34,299 nucleotides of DNA. Origin: an uncultured Alphaproteobacteria bacterium. Its GTDB lineage: Bacteria > Pseudomonadota > Alphaproteobacteria > Parvibaculales > Parvibaculaceae. The notes under the pieces are model-generated. The model did not search any database and was not told where the DNA came from. It saw only the letters and a program-made list of their open reading frames with translations. The stretch spans positions 1-34,299 of the forward strand of contig CAISYL010000175.1 of assembly GCA_903889655.1 (NCBI GenBank), given 5' to 3'. The position numbers were made by a program, and so were the translations under genes. Positions 1-7,883 of this stretch are shown in pieces; position 1 is the stretch's first letter; each line of letters begins with the position of its first letter.

Positions 1-1
1 T

Positions 2-391
2 CTCGGCGATCCCAAGGAATATGGCGCTGGCTTGAACCTCGGCTATGCCGGTTTCACGCTGGGCGGCGCCTATTACAAGAGCGAAGATATTTATGGCAAC
101 TGGGGCGCGGTGCCTTCCGTACTCGACTTCGCCGACAGGACCTGGACGGCCGGTCTGAAGTATGCGACGGGCCCTTGGACGGTCGGCGTCGCTTATCTCG
201 ATACCGATCAGGATCTCGGCGCTTTCGTCGGCAACACAAGCATGACGTCGAAAAACTGGCAGATCGGCGGCGGCTACAACCTCGGCGCCGGCGTCGATGT
301 CGGCCTCGATCTTCAGTCCACCAAGTTCAAATTAGCCGGCTTCGACTACGACTCGAAGTCGGCCGGTCTGGTTCTCGCGATCGCCTTCTGA
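2..391 (+). CDS. Outer-membrane porin, C-terminal part (5' end outside window)
   Basis: The reading frame is open from the first base of the window and ends at 391, so only the last ~129 residues of a larger protein are present. The visible part is a run of amphipathic beta-strands (alternating Gly/aromatic/polar residues such as GAYYKSEDIYGNWG and WTVGVAYLDTD) separated by short turns. It ends in LVLAIAF, with the terminal Phe that the BAM machinery recognises in Gram-negative porins. This fits a trimeric general-diffusion porin of the alphaproteobacterial type. The role is inferred from architecture; substrate specificity cannot be read. An intrinsic terminator follows immediately. Confidence 0.8.
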   Translation, partial: LGDPKEYGAGLNLGYAGFTLGGAYYKSEDIYGNWGAVPSVLDFADRTWTAGLKYATGPWTVGVAYLDTDQDLGAFVGNTSMTSKNWQIGGGYNLGAGVDVGLDLQSTKFKLAGFDYDSKSAGLVLAIAF

Positions 392-412
392 TCAAGGCGC
401 GCGGCACGTTTG

Positions 413-442
413 AAAAGAGCGGGCTTCGGCCCGCTCTTTTTT
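413..442 (+). terminator. Rho-independent terminator of the porin gene
   Basis: A perfect 12-bp stem, AAAAGAGCGGGC (413-424) against GCCCGCTCTTTT (429-440), is closed by a TTCG tetraloop and ends in a T-run. It lies 22 bp after the porin stop codon. The A-tract on the 5' side would also let it work on the minus strand, for the convergent ThiE-like gene that ends at 441. Confidence 0.93.
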
Positions 443-1094
443 ATTTCGCTTTGCCGAGAGCAATGCCGGCAATGCCCGCCATGCCGAGCCCGGCGAGCCG
501 TTGCGCGGACCGTCTGTCGATGCCGCCCAGCGGATAGACGGCGAGACCCCGGGCCTGCGCCGCCGTTGCGAGTTGTACGAAGCGGATGATGCCGAGCGGG
601 TGGACACCTGGATGACTTTGCGTTGCGAAGACGGGTGAGATCAGCACGGCATCTGCCCCCGCCCTTGCTGCGGCGACGATGGCACCTTGCGAATGCGCGG
701 CTGAGGTGACGAGGAAGCCGGGTTTCGGTCGCCTGCCTCGCGCGAAGCGACGTTCCGTTGACTGACGAATGACGAATTCGGGCAGATGTAGTCCGTCGAC
801 ACGGAGATGAGCGCCGACGCGAAGATCGCCGGCAACCAGCAACAACACGCCACGCCGCCGCGCCAGTTGTCCAAGTTCGCGCAGATATCCGGCATCGAGG
901 ACAACGCCATAGGCGCGGTAGATGACGGCGGTCCTTTTCGGCGCGCGGCGTAGCGCCACGCGCGGATCGGGCATACGGACCGGATCCGTCATCGCGATCA
1001 AGGGCGGCAATCCGTGGATCGGCAAAGGCAGCTTGCCAGTTTTCCGGCTCGCCACTAGCTTCGGCCCTGCTTTCGGCGGGAAAGAATTGGTCAT
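441..1094 (-). CDS. Thiamine-phosphate synthase-like protein (ThiE/TenI superfamily)
   Basis: A ~217-residue TIM-barrel-type protein resembling ThiE/TenI. The N-terminal strand reads LPPLIAMTDPVRMPDP, similar to the start of alphaproteobacterial ThiE-like proteins. Later come the pattern TSAAHSQGAIVAAARAGAD, the strand AVLISPVFATQSHPG with the Ser/Thr-rich phosphate region, and a phosphate-binding YPLGGI. The usual HLGQ motif reads HLPE here, so the protein may be a ThiE paralogue and not a true thiamine synthase. The ATG at 1094 was chosen because the conserved LPPL strand must be included; a GTG at 1055 is also possible. The ATG shares the palindrome CATG with the divergent yggS start. No other thiamine genes are present. 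Confidence 0.72.
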   Translation of the reverse strand: MTNSFPPKAGPKLVASRKTGKLPLPIHGLPPLIAMTDPVRMPDPRVALRRAPKRTAVIYRAYGVVLDAGYLRELGQLARRRGVLLLVAGDLRVGAHLRVDGLHLPEFVIRQSTERRFARGRRPKPGFLVTSAAHSQGAIVAAARAGADAVLISPVFATQSHPGVHPLGIIRFVQLATAAQARGLAVYPLGGIDRRSAQRLAGLGMAGIAGIALGKAK

Positions 1095-1794
1095 GGTCGC
1101 AGAGAACCTACAACAGGGCGCGCAAGCGGGCGAGACGCCGCGTGGCCGGCTCGCGGCCATCCGGGCGCGCATCGGGGCGGCGGCCAGGGCGGCCGGCCGT
1201 TCGGCTGAGGACATTACGCTGGTCGCCGTTTCGAAAACCTTCGAGGCCCCCGATATCGAGCCGTTGATCGCGGCGGGTCAGCGGATTTTCGGCGAAAACC
1301 GCGTGCAGGAGGCGGCGGGCAAATGGCCGGCGCTGAAGGCCGCGACGCTGGATATCGAGCTTCATCTGATCGGTCCGCTGCAGACCAACAAGCTGAAGGA
1401 AGCTCTCACCCTCTTCGATGTCTTCCACACGCTCGACCGCGAGCGGCTCGCCGAGGCGCTGGTGAAAGAGCGCGACAGGGGAGCGGCCTTGCCCCGGCTT
1501 TTCATTCAGGTCAACACCGGCGAGGAGCCGCAAAAGGCGGGCATCTTTCCCGGCGAGGTCGATCGCTTTATCGCCTCGTGCCGGGAGGTTCACCGTCTTC
1601 CGATCGAGGGGCTGATGTGCATTCCGCCGGTCGATGAAGAGCCTGCGTTGCATTTCGCATTGCTCGACAAACTCGCCCGGCGCAACGGTCTCGCGAAACT
1701 CTCGATGGGTATGAGCGCGGATTTCGAAACGGCTATCGCCTTCGGCGCGACGCATGTGCGCGTCGGCAGCGCGCTTTTCGGCTCACGGAGCTAG
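1093..1794 (+). CDS. yggS: YggS/PROSC family pyridoxal-phosphate homeostasis protein
   Basis: A 233-residue protein of the fold-type III PLP-binding YggS/YlmE/PROSC family, which carries PLP and keeps the free B6 pool and amino-acid metabolism in balance. It has no known enzymatic reaction. Visible family marks are TLVAVSKT (PLP-Schiff-base Lys ~48), IFGENRVQEA, HLIGPLQTNK, FIQVNTGEEPQKAGI, LSMGMSADFETAI and THVRVGSALFG, which binds the phosphate. The length is typical. The frame is open further upstream, but homology begins just after Met 1093, which is preceded by a weak GGGAAAG. The stop codon overlaps the end of the convergent L,D-transpeptidase by 12 bp. Confidence 0.93.
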   Translation: MVAENLQQGAQAGETPRGRLAAIRARIGAAARAAGRSAEDITLVAVSKTFEAPDIEPLIAAGQRIFGENRVQEAAGKWPALKAATLDIELHLIGPLQTNKLKEALTLFDVFHTLDRERLAEALVKERDRGAALPRLFIQVNTGEEPQKAGIFPGEVDRFIASCREVHRLPIEGLMCIPPVDEEPALHFALLDKLARRNGLAKLSMGMSADFETAIAFGATHVRVGSALFGSRS

Positions 1795-2313
1795 TTCGAC
1801 TTCCATCCGCGTCTCCGGCGTGAGGCGCGCAAGAACGCTCAGCATGTCCGGCAGGCGCAGCGCGACGCAACCTTCCGTGGCGCCGAGACGGCCGCCCTCT
1901 TCCTCCTTCGCCAGATGAAAGAAGATGGCGCTGCCGGCGCCCGCCACGACGGGGTCGTCATTATAGCCGAGCGGTATGATGAGGTCGTAGAGGTGATCGT
2001 CACGCCAGAGCGCTTCGGCGCTTGCCGCATAAGGCAATTTGACCGGCCGGTTGTAGGCCGGATCCGACGCGGCATCGCACCAGCCGTCGTCGGTCGCGAT
2101 CGCTTTGCGGGGCAAGGATGTCGAGGGCGGCGTCAGGCGGTCCGGCCGGAACAGCAATTCGCGCAGGGCAAACTGTCCGACGGGCGTGGCGCCATCGCCT
2201 TCGCGTTTCGTCGGGACGATACCCGCCCGTCCGAGTGCGCAGCGATAGACATCGCCGCCGACGCGCAGGATGCCTTCATGCTCGCCAGCGCACCCTGAAA
2301 CGTAGATCATCAT
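1783..2313 (-). CDS. L,D-transpeptidase (YkuD) family protein
   Basis: A 176-residue YkuD-type catalytic domain. It has the ATPVGQFALRELLFR strand that opens the domain, His-133 in IFFHLAKEEEG and the catalytic Cys-149 in GATEGCVAL. This matches the HX(n)-[S/T]-x-GC signature, with TEGC in place of the usual SHGC. Such enzymes make 3-3 peptidoglycan cross-links or attach proteins or D-amino acids to the wall in the periplasm. No signal peptide is visible, which is common in this short subfamily. Two tandem ATGs (2313, 2310) could serve as start. The gene converges on and overlaps yggS by 12 bp. Confidence 0.85.
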   Translation of the reverse strand: MMIYVSGCAGEHEGILRVGGDVYRCALGRAGIVPTKREGDGATPVGQFALRELLFRPDRLTPPSTSLPRKAIATDDGWCDAASDPAYNRPVKLPYAASAEALWRDDHLYDLIIPLGYNDDPVVAGAGSAIFFHLAKEEEGGRLGATEGCVALRLPDMLSVLARLTPETRMEVELAP

Positions 2314-2347
2314 GATGACCGCAATTTAGGAGCACGCCCGGCGGCCG

Positions 2348-3214
2348 TCAAAGTCCATCGCCGGACGGTTGATCGACGAAGGCATTCGCGAGCGGAATGT
2401 CGGGATGGGTTTGCTTCAGGGCATCGAGCTGGTCGAGCCCGCCCTCGATGGCGCTGGCCAGATCCTTCGAGCCCGGTTTGGACGCGATATCGGCGGGTGC
2501 GGGCTTCGGCTTGCTCTCGGCAGGCGGCGCCGCAGAGGCCGCGGCCAGAGCCGGGTTGGCCGCCTTTGCCGCCTTCGGATCGGCGAAGGAATTGAGCAGC
2601 GCATTGAAGGCGTCGGGGCTCAGCTGCGGCATTGATTTCGGCACGGGCTGGGACGCGGATTGAGGCGCCGCCGTGGCCGCCGGCCGGGCGCCGGTTGCGG
2701 CCGGGGCTGCCAGCGATCCGGTGCGTTCGCTTCCGTCCAGCGCGGCAAATTTGGGCCGGTCGGGTGTCGGCGCCGACGCGGTCGGTGTCGTCGTTGATGC
2801 TGCGGGCTGGTCACCGGCGGTCGTCTGCGGGGCTGCTTCCGCCACGGCGGTCGGTTTCGCCGTGTCGCCGGTCAGGCCGGCGATCAGATGTTCGCCGAGA
2901 TCGGCGCCGGTGATGGTTGCAACGGCTGCATCGAAGACGGAGGCGACGAGGCCGATCGGACCGCCATAAAGCGCCCCGCCAGCGACGCGTGCCCCCGGGC
3001 TGATCGTGTCGCCGGTCAGGCTGCGGTAGATGCTGGAGACGACGGGGATGTGCTGGAGCGGGTTCACCGTGTCCAACAGGTCGTTGAAGCTGAGTTCGCT
3101 TCCCTTTGGCGCCGTGCCAGTTTCGCGCGCGGTGCGCAGCGCGTCGAAGGCGTCGGAAGCCATGTTGTGCTTGCCCTGATGGACAAGCGGCGCGATCGCT
3201 GTGAAGTCAGTCAT
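2348..3214 (-). CDS. Conserved alphaproteobacterial protein of unknown function
   Basis: A 288-residue protein. Residues ~45-105 hold a conserved block, with DTVNPLQHIPVVSSIYR, then GDTISPGARVAGGALYGGP and IGLVASVFDAAVATITGADLGEH. I recognise this as recurring in alphaproteobacterial hypothetical proteins, but I know no function. The glycine/alanine-rich stretch could be a re-entrant or membrane-associated helix pair. Residues ~115-230 are low-complexity (Ala/Pro/Thr-rich) and probably disordered. The C-terminus has a short helical tail ending in ANAFVDQPSG. The frame is open upstream to 3658, but that part is antisense to the sulfotransferase. The ATG at 3214, with AAAGG ahead of it, fits the start of the conserved part. 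Confidence 0.65.
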   Translation of the reverse strand: MTDFTAIAPLVHQGKHNMASDAFDALRTARETGTAPKGSELSFNDLLDTVNPLQHIPVVSSIYRSLTGDTISPGARVAGGALYGGPIGLVASVFDAAVATITGADLGEHLIAGLTGDTAKPTAVAEAAPQTTAGDQPAASTTTPTASAPTPDRPKFAALDGSERTGSLAAPAATGARPAATAAPQSASQPVPKSMPQLSPDAFNALLNSFADPKAAKAANPALAAASAAPPAESKPKPAPADIASKPGSKDLASAIEGGLDQLDALKQTHPDIPLANAFVDQPSGDGL

Positions 3215-3443
3215 CAGGCTCGAGACCTTTTCCCCGGCGCGGCTTTCGCGCCCCCGTCTGGAAGAGCAAGCCTTGGGCCACTGGAAAGCCTTGCGATAAC
3301 AAGGCCTTACGTCACCGTTTCGTTTGACTTTTCGTGCCGGTCGGCAGAGCTTGCCGGGCCGGCGCGAGCGCGGCCCGACCATCGCCATTGGTTGCCTGTC
3401 GGCGCTATGGCAAACTCGCGCCGCCGATGAAGGATCAGCGTGA

Positions 3444-5339
3444 ATGAGCAAGCGTCCCCCGAAACAAGGAAATATCTCTTTTGCGCCGCCGCCGGGTGCC
3501 CGGCCGACGGTCTCTCTTCCGGGGAGTGCCTTTGGCGGATCGCGGCCGACCGTTCCCTTGCCGCCCTCGGTCGGCGGGGTCGCGGCCAGGCCCTCGCCCC
3601 AGGAGCTGGCGGAGGCTTTGAAAAGAGGCGGGGCATTCCTCGCCAGCGGTCGGCTCAAGGAAGCTGAGGCGGTGGCCCAGCTCGCTCTGCGCTTCTTCCC
3701 CGGCCATCCGGATGCGCTTCATCTTCTCGGACTGGTGGCATATGAAGCGGGCAAACCGGAAGAGGCAGAGCGCCTTATCGGTCTTGCGGCTGCGAACGGC
3801 AAGCCGCACGCGACCCTGATGGTCAATCTGGGTAACGCGAAACGCAGCCTTGGAAAATTCGACGAAGCCGAGGCGGCCTATAATCAGGCGGTCAAGCTGG
3901 ATCGCAATTCTGCCGGCGCCTACCTCAATCGCGCGATCCTCTTCAAGCATCTCAACAAGCCGGATTTCGCGCTGCGCGACTTCGAAAGCATGACGAAGTT
4001 GTCGCCGCAGAATCCGCTCCCTTACGTCCAGGCCGTTCAGGTGGCGTTGCATTGGGGCCGTTTCAGGGAGGCGCTGGTTTTCTGCAAGGCAGCGAGGGAC
4101 CGGTTGCCGAATCCCCCTGCCGTGATCTTTGTTCTTACGGCCGAAATCTATGAGCGGCTATCGGAGTTCGACGAGGCGCTTGTTTGGATCAATCAGGCCT
4201 TGTCGATCGATCCCACGCATGTCGATGCCAAGCGCGTCAGATCGCTCATCCGGCGACGTCAGTCGAAGGGAGACAAGGCCGTTCTGATCGAGCTGCGGGC
4301 CGAACTTGAGGCGATCGATACGTCCGGTCTGGCTCCCGACCATGCACGCGCCCTGCATGCCGAGCTGGCGCAGATATGCGAGAAGCTCAACGATACCGAT
4401 GCGGCCTACTACCATTTCAAGCGGCAGAATGAAGAAGCCGCGAAGGAGGTCGACTCCGCGCATGCCGACAAGAACGAATATCTGAAGCGGGTCGAAGATC
4501 TGATAGAGGGGTTTACGCAGGAATGGCTGCGTGGCGCGAAATCGCTACCCCCCCCTCTCGACAATAGAGCTCACCGCTCGCCGCCGGTTTTTCTCGTCGG
4601 TTTCCCGAGATCGGGCACCACGCTGCTGGATCAAATTCTCGACTCGCATCCGGATGTCCAGGTTCTGGAAGAGGTTCCGGTGCTGCTACCGGTTCGTCAT
4701 GAGGTCGAAGCGGCGCCCGCCGGCTATTTGGGCCGTCTGGCGGAGATCGACGAGCGAGACCGCGAAAAGCTGAGACGGATTTACTGGCAGGCGCTCGAAG
4801 ACGAGGGTCTCGATCTGAAGAACAAGATCGTCATCAACAAGATGCCGCTCAATATCATTCAGTCGGGCCTGATCGGCCGGGTCTTTCCGGACGCGAAGAT
4901 CATCCTTGCCTTGCGTCACCCCGCCGACAGCGTTCTTTCCTGTTTCATGCAGGACTTTCAACTCAATGCGTCCATGGCAAACTTTCTGACGCTGGAGGAT
5001 GCCGCCCATCTCTATGACCGCGTCATGACGTTGTGGCAGCAGTATCGTGCGCTGCTGCCGCTCAACGTGGTCGAAGTCCGCTACGAGAACCTGATCCGCG
5101 ACATTCGTAGCGAAGTCGAGCCGGTGCTCGATTTCCTCGGTCTCGCCTGGAATGAGGCCCAGGCTGATCCGGCGGCGCATGCGCTGGCGCGCGGAACGAT
5201 CCGTACGCCATCTTATTCGCAGGTGACGCAGCCCATCTATTCGAGTTCCGCCGATCGCTGGCGGCGCTACGACAAATACCTCGCGCCTGTATTGCCCGTG
5301 CTGGAAAAGCACATCAGATATTTCGGCTATCCGCTTTGA
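3444..5339 (+). CDS. TPR-repeat sulfotransferase
   Basis: A 631-residue two-domain protein. Residues ~50-300 are tandem tetratricopeptide repeats (for example EAEAVAQLALRFFPGHPDAL and EAEAAYNQAVKLDRNSAGAY). Residues ~378-630 are a PAPS-dependent sulfotransferase domain. Its 5'-phosphosulfate loop reads VFLVGFPRSGTTLLDQILDS (~380-399) and the 3'-phosphate loop reads ILALRHPADSVLSCF (~486-500). The reaction would be sulfuryl transfer from PAPS to a protein, glycan or lipid acceptor recruited by the TPRs; the acceptor is not readable. The proline-rich linker (LPPPLD) is encoded by a run of eight C at 4548-4555. AAGGA lies upstream of the start. The response-regulator gene starts 4 nt after the stop codon, so the two are surely co-transcribed. 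Confidence 0.88.
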   Translation: MSKRPPKQGNISFAPPPGARPTVSLPGSAFGGSRPTVPLPPSVGGVAARPSPQELAEALKRGGAFLASGRLKEAEAVAQLALRFFPGHPDALHLLGLVAYEAGKPEEAERLIGLAAANGKPHATLMVNLGNAKRSLGKFDEAEAAYNQAVKLDRNSAGAYLNRAILFKHLNKPDFALRDFESMTKLSPQNPLPYVQAVQVALHWGRFREALVFCKAARDRLPNPPAVIFVLTAEIYERLSEFDEALVWINQALSIDPTHVDAKRVRSLIRRRQSKGDKAVLIELRAELEAIDTSGLAPDHARALHAELAQICEKLNDTDAAYYHFKRQNEEAAKEVDSAHADKNEYLKRVEDLIEGFTQEWLRGAKSLPPPLDNRAHRSPPVFLVGFPRSGTTLLDQILDSHPDVQVLEEVPVLLPVRHEVEAAPAGYLGRLAEIDERDREKLRRIYWQALEDEGLDLKNKIVINKMPLNIIQSGLIGRVFPDAKIILALRHPADSVLSCFMQDFQLNASMANFLTLEDAAHLYDRVMTLWQQYRALLPLNVVEVRYENLIRDIRSEVEPVLDFLGLAWNEAQADPAAHALARGTIRTPSYSQVTQPIYSSSADRWRRYDKYLAPVLPVLEKHIRYFGYPL

Positions 5340-5343
5340 TCCG

Positions 5344-6024
5344 ATGAGCGCCAAGAAACTCCTGATTGTCGACGACGACGAGGCACTGCGCGGCTCTCTC
5401 ATGGAGCAGTTGCAGCTTCATGAGGAATTCGAGGTCGCGGCGGCGCCTACGGCGGCGGCGGGCATCGAGCATGTGCGTAACGCCCATGTCGATCTCGTGC
5501 TGCTCGATGTCGGGCTTCCCGACATGGACGGGCGTGAGGCCTGCCGGCTGATGCGCCGCGACGGCCTGAAAGTGCCGGTCATCATGCTCACCGGCGCCGA
5601 CACGGAAGCAGATACCATTCTGGGTCTCGATGCCGGCGCCACGGACTACGTGACGAAGCCTTTCCGCTTCGGCGTGCTGCTTGCCCGCATCCGCGCCCAT
5701 CTGCGCACGCATGAGCAAAGCGAGGACGCCGTCTTCAAGATCGGCCCCTATTCCTTCCGGCCGAGCGCGAAGCTTCTCCTCGATGCGGCGGAGAAGAAAA
5801 TCCGCCTCACCGAGAAGGAAACCAACATCCTCAAATTTCTCTATCGCGCCGGGCAGATCGTCGGTCGCGAGGTGCTGCTCGCGGAAGTCTGGGGATATAA
5901 TTCCGGAGTGACGACCCATACGCTCGAGACGCATATCTACCGGCTCAGGCAGAAGATCGAGAAGGATCCGTCGAACGCGGAAATTCTCGTCACCGAGGCC
6001 GGGGGGTATCGGCTGGTGCCGTGA
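5344..6024 (+). CDS. OmpR/PhoB-family response regulator
   Basis: A 226-residue response regulator. The receiver domain is at ~4-118, with the acidic pocket D10/D11/D12, phosphoacceptor Asp-55 in LLDVGLPDMDG, the conserved Thr in MLTGAD and the Lys in VTKPF. A winged-helix DNA-binding domain lies at ~130-226, with KLTEKETNILKFLYRAG-type helices and the recognition region THTLETHIYRLRQKI. All key residues are intact. It should act as a phosphorylation-dependent transcription factor. No histidine kinase is encoded nearby, so it is an orphan here. It lies 4 nt downstream of the TPR-sulfotransferase, which suggests shared transcription and possibly a shared process. Confidence 0.93.
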   Translation: MSAKKLLIVDDDEALRGSLMEQLQLHEEFEVAAAPTAAAGIEHVRNAHVDLVLLDVGLPDMDGREACRLMRRDGLKVPVIMLTGADTEADTILGLDAGATDYVTKPFRFGVLLARIRAHLRTHEQSEDAVFKIGPYSFRPSAKLLLDAAEKKIRLTEKETNILKFLYRAGQIVGREVLLAEVWGYNSGVTTHTLETHIYRLRQKIEKDPSNAEILVTEAGGYRLVP

Positions 6025-6066
6025 GGCTACGGATATCCGGGGGCATCGCCCTTCGGGACGCCGGGG

Positions 6067-6231
6067 TCAGGCCTTGGCGGTCAGCGAGATGAGGGCGATC
6101 GAGCCGAGGGCTACCGGCACGGCGACGAGAGCGGCAAGGACGAGGGCCGTTGCACCCCAGATCGCGATGCCGACCAGAACCAGAAAAATGACATTGAGAA
6201 AAAAGAGCGTGGCGCTGTCGATGCGGTCCAT
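6067..6231 (-). CDS. Small two-helix membrane protein, unknown function
   Basis: A 54-residue hydrophobic protein with two adjacent predicted membrane helices (roughly residues 7-27 and 30-50), a short charged N-terminus (MDRIDSAT) and a C-terminal Lys-Ala. I do not recognise a family. The ATG at 6231 is chosen because translation from there gives a compact membrane protein; in-frame ATGs at 6276 and 6285 would add a polar N-terminal extension. It converges on the response regulator and sits downstream of the FadM/YbgC-type thioesterase gene on the same strand. Confidence 0.5.
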   Translation of the reverse strand: MDRIDSATLFFLNVIFLVLVGIAIWGATALVLAALVAVPVALGSIALISLTAKA

Positions 6232-6331
6232 GGGCGGGCTCTCGTGACGCAAGTGAACTGAAGTCGCCGCGGTCATGTGCCGCAATCCGGCCCTGGCGAA
6301 AAGTGGTCACTTCGCCGCAGCGCGCATCCGC

Positions 6332-6793
6332 TCAATTGTCGCCGTCGACAGTCGCGGTCAGCTTGTAGGTTTCGACAAATTCCGTCGGCATGCGCGTCGC
6401 CTTGCCCGTCTCGATATTGATGCAGACAAAATCGGACAGGCCGCGCAGCAGTGTCGCGCCGGTCGATGCCTTGACCATCTGGAAGCGGCGGCGAAGACGG
6501 AGCCGGCCGTCATTGCCGGTGATCCAGGTCGCGACCAGCACCTTGTCCCCCTCGTGGCTCGGCGCGAAATATTCCATCTCGTGGCGGCGCACGACCATGC
6601 CGCGATTAAGCTTCGCATAAGATGCGAAATCGAGGCCGAGCGCCTTCGAATGCTCCCAGGCGGTCTTGGCCATCCATGTCAGGTAGACGACATTGTTCGT
6701 ATGCTGAAAATCGTCGATGTGATGCGGTTCGACCGTCACCTCGTGGATGAAGGGATCGGGGTGGTCCCACAGGATCTTGTTCATGTCCGTCAT
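6332..6793 (-). CDS. Acyl-CoA thioesterase, hotdog fold (YbgC/FadM type)
   Basis: A 153-residue single hotdog domain of the 4-hydroxybenzoyl-CoA thioesterase superfamily. The N-terminal motif EPHHIDDFQHTNNVVYLTWM matches the YbgC/FadM active-site segment, with the catalytic Asp/His region followed by the N-x-Y helix. It should hydrolyse acyl-CoA thioesters in the cytoplasm; chain length cannot be predicted. A good AAGGAG Shine-Dalgarno stands 7 nt before the ATG at 6793. The next gene (6910) is divergent, and both promoters must fit in about 115 bp. Confidence 0.85.
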   Translation of the reverse strand: MTDMNKILWDHPDPFIHEVTVEPHHIDDFQHTNNVVYLTWMAKTAWEHSKALGLDFASYAKLNRGMVVRRHEMEYFAPSHEGDKVLVATWITGNDGRLRLRRRFQMVKASTGATLLRGLSDFVCINIETGKATRMPTEFVETYKLTATVDGDN

Positions 6794-6909
6794 CGCCCGG
6801 CTCCTTGTTCCCGCCTTTCTAGCCGCCGCTCGCCCCTAGGGCAATCGAGCGGTTGTTTCGTGCCGGCCTCCTCTTCGCTATGCCCAGTCTCTTCGCTATG
6901 CTTGCTCCC

Positions 6910-7395
6910 ATGAGCCTCAAGACGATCATCTCGCTGCTGCAGCGCCACGATCTTTTCGCCGATCTCGATCCGGTCAGGCTCGAGGTGCTGGCCTTTACCG
7001 CCGAACGTCCAGCCTTCGAGCCCGGCGAAACGCTCTTCGAAGCCGGTGCGACGGCCGACGACGCCTATCTGATCCTCGAAGGCGAGGCGGTGATGCTCGC
7101 CCATGTCGGCCACGAGGCGCGGGGCGGCGAGAAGCGGGCGCTGCGCCTTGACAGGGGCGACCTCATCGGCGAAACCGCTCTCTTCCATGAAGGGGTGCGG
7201 CGCTCGACGGTCAGGGCGGCGAGCCCGCTCCAGACGCTCCGCATCAGCCGCTATCTCTTCCAGCGACTGCTGGAGGAGTTTCCCGAGATGGCGGGTGCGG
7301 TCGCGCGGGCGCTCAGCCGCCGGCTCGAAAGCATGGGCGGGGAGATCGCCGAATTGAGCCGGGACATGGCGCGCGGAAACGGGAGACCGGAATGA
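6910..7395 (+). CDS. Stand-alone cyclic-nucleotide-binding domain protein
   Basis: A ~161-residue CRP-like sensor domain without a DNA-binding domain. The beta-roll begins LLQRHDLFADLDPVRLEVL. The phosphate-binding cassette reads GDLIGETALFHEGVRRSTVRA, keeping the G-E-x-A-L and R-S-T elements that contact cAMP or cGMP. It ends in a helix with an EFPEMAGAVARALSRRLES-type C-helix. It could work as an accessory sensory subunit. The ATG at 6910 (MSLKTI) is preferred because the residues between 6853 and 6909 are not CRP-like. Its stop overlaps the next gene's start (ATGA), so the two are translationally coupled. Confidence 0.8.
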   Translation: MSLKTIISLLQRHDLFADLDPVRLEVLAFTAERPAFEPGETLFEAGATADDAYLILEGEAVMLAHVGHEARGGEKRALRLDRGDLIGETALFHEGVRRSTVRAASPLQTLRISRYLFQRLLEEFPEMAGAVARALSRRLESMGGEIAELSRDMARGNGRPE

Positions 7396-7880
7396 GCGAT
7401 GCGGACGAGGAAACGGCGGAGCGCAAGGACATGGCCGCGCCGGACTGGCCGCCGAACATTCAGGCCGTCTTCAAGCGCATGGCGCCGGCGAGCCGCTATC
7501 TCGGCCTCGAAATCATTGCCGCCGATCAGGCGGCGCGCACCGTCGAGGTCGCCTTCAATGCGGGGCCGGAACTCTGCAACATGTGGGGCGGCATCCAGGG
7601 CGGCATGGTCGCGGCGATGCTCGACGATGTGATGAGCCTCGCGGTCGGCCTCGATCTCGAATGGGGCCAGATCAGCCCGACCCTCGAACTCAAGGTCTCG
7701 ATGCTCAACGCCGCAAGGCCCGGCCGCATCATCGGCCGGGGCCGTGTCATCAAGCGTGGCCGCTCGGTCGGCTTCATCGAAGGCGAATTGCTGACGGAAG
7801 ACGGAACGCTGCTCGCGACGGGAAGTTCGACGGCGACCTTCGTCACTCTGAAGCGCAAGGAAAAGCCCGCCGAGGCTTGA
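7392..7880 (+). CDS. PaaI-family hotdog thioesterase
   Basis: A 162-residue hotdog protein of the PaaI/YdiI type. The core helix region CNMWGGIQGGMVAAMLDDVM corresponds to the H-G-G-x-x-x-x-L-x-D/E signature, with Trp replacing the usual His. It is followed by TLELKVSMLNAARPGRIIGRGRVIKRGRS and GTLLATGSSTATFVTL. The likely substrate is an aromatic or short acyl-CoA. It starts with an ATGA overlap on the cyclic-nucleotide-binding gene. The stop lies 4 nt from the convergent TetR gene's stop. A charged N-terminal extension of ~20 residues is unusual but probably real. Confidence 0.85.
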   Translation: MSDADEETAERKDMAAPDWPPNIQAVFKRMAPASRYLGLEIIAADQAARTVEVAFNAGPELCNMWGGIQGGMVAAMLDDVMSLAVGLDLEWGQISPTLELKVSMLNAARPGRIIGRGRVIKRGRSVGFIEGELLTEDGTLLATGSSTATFVTLKRKEKPAEA

Positions 7881-7883
7881 TCC

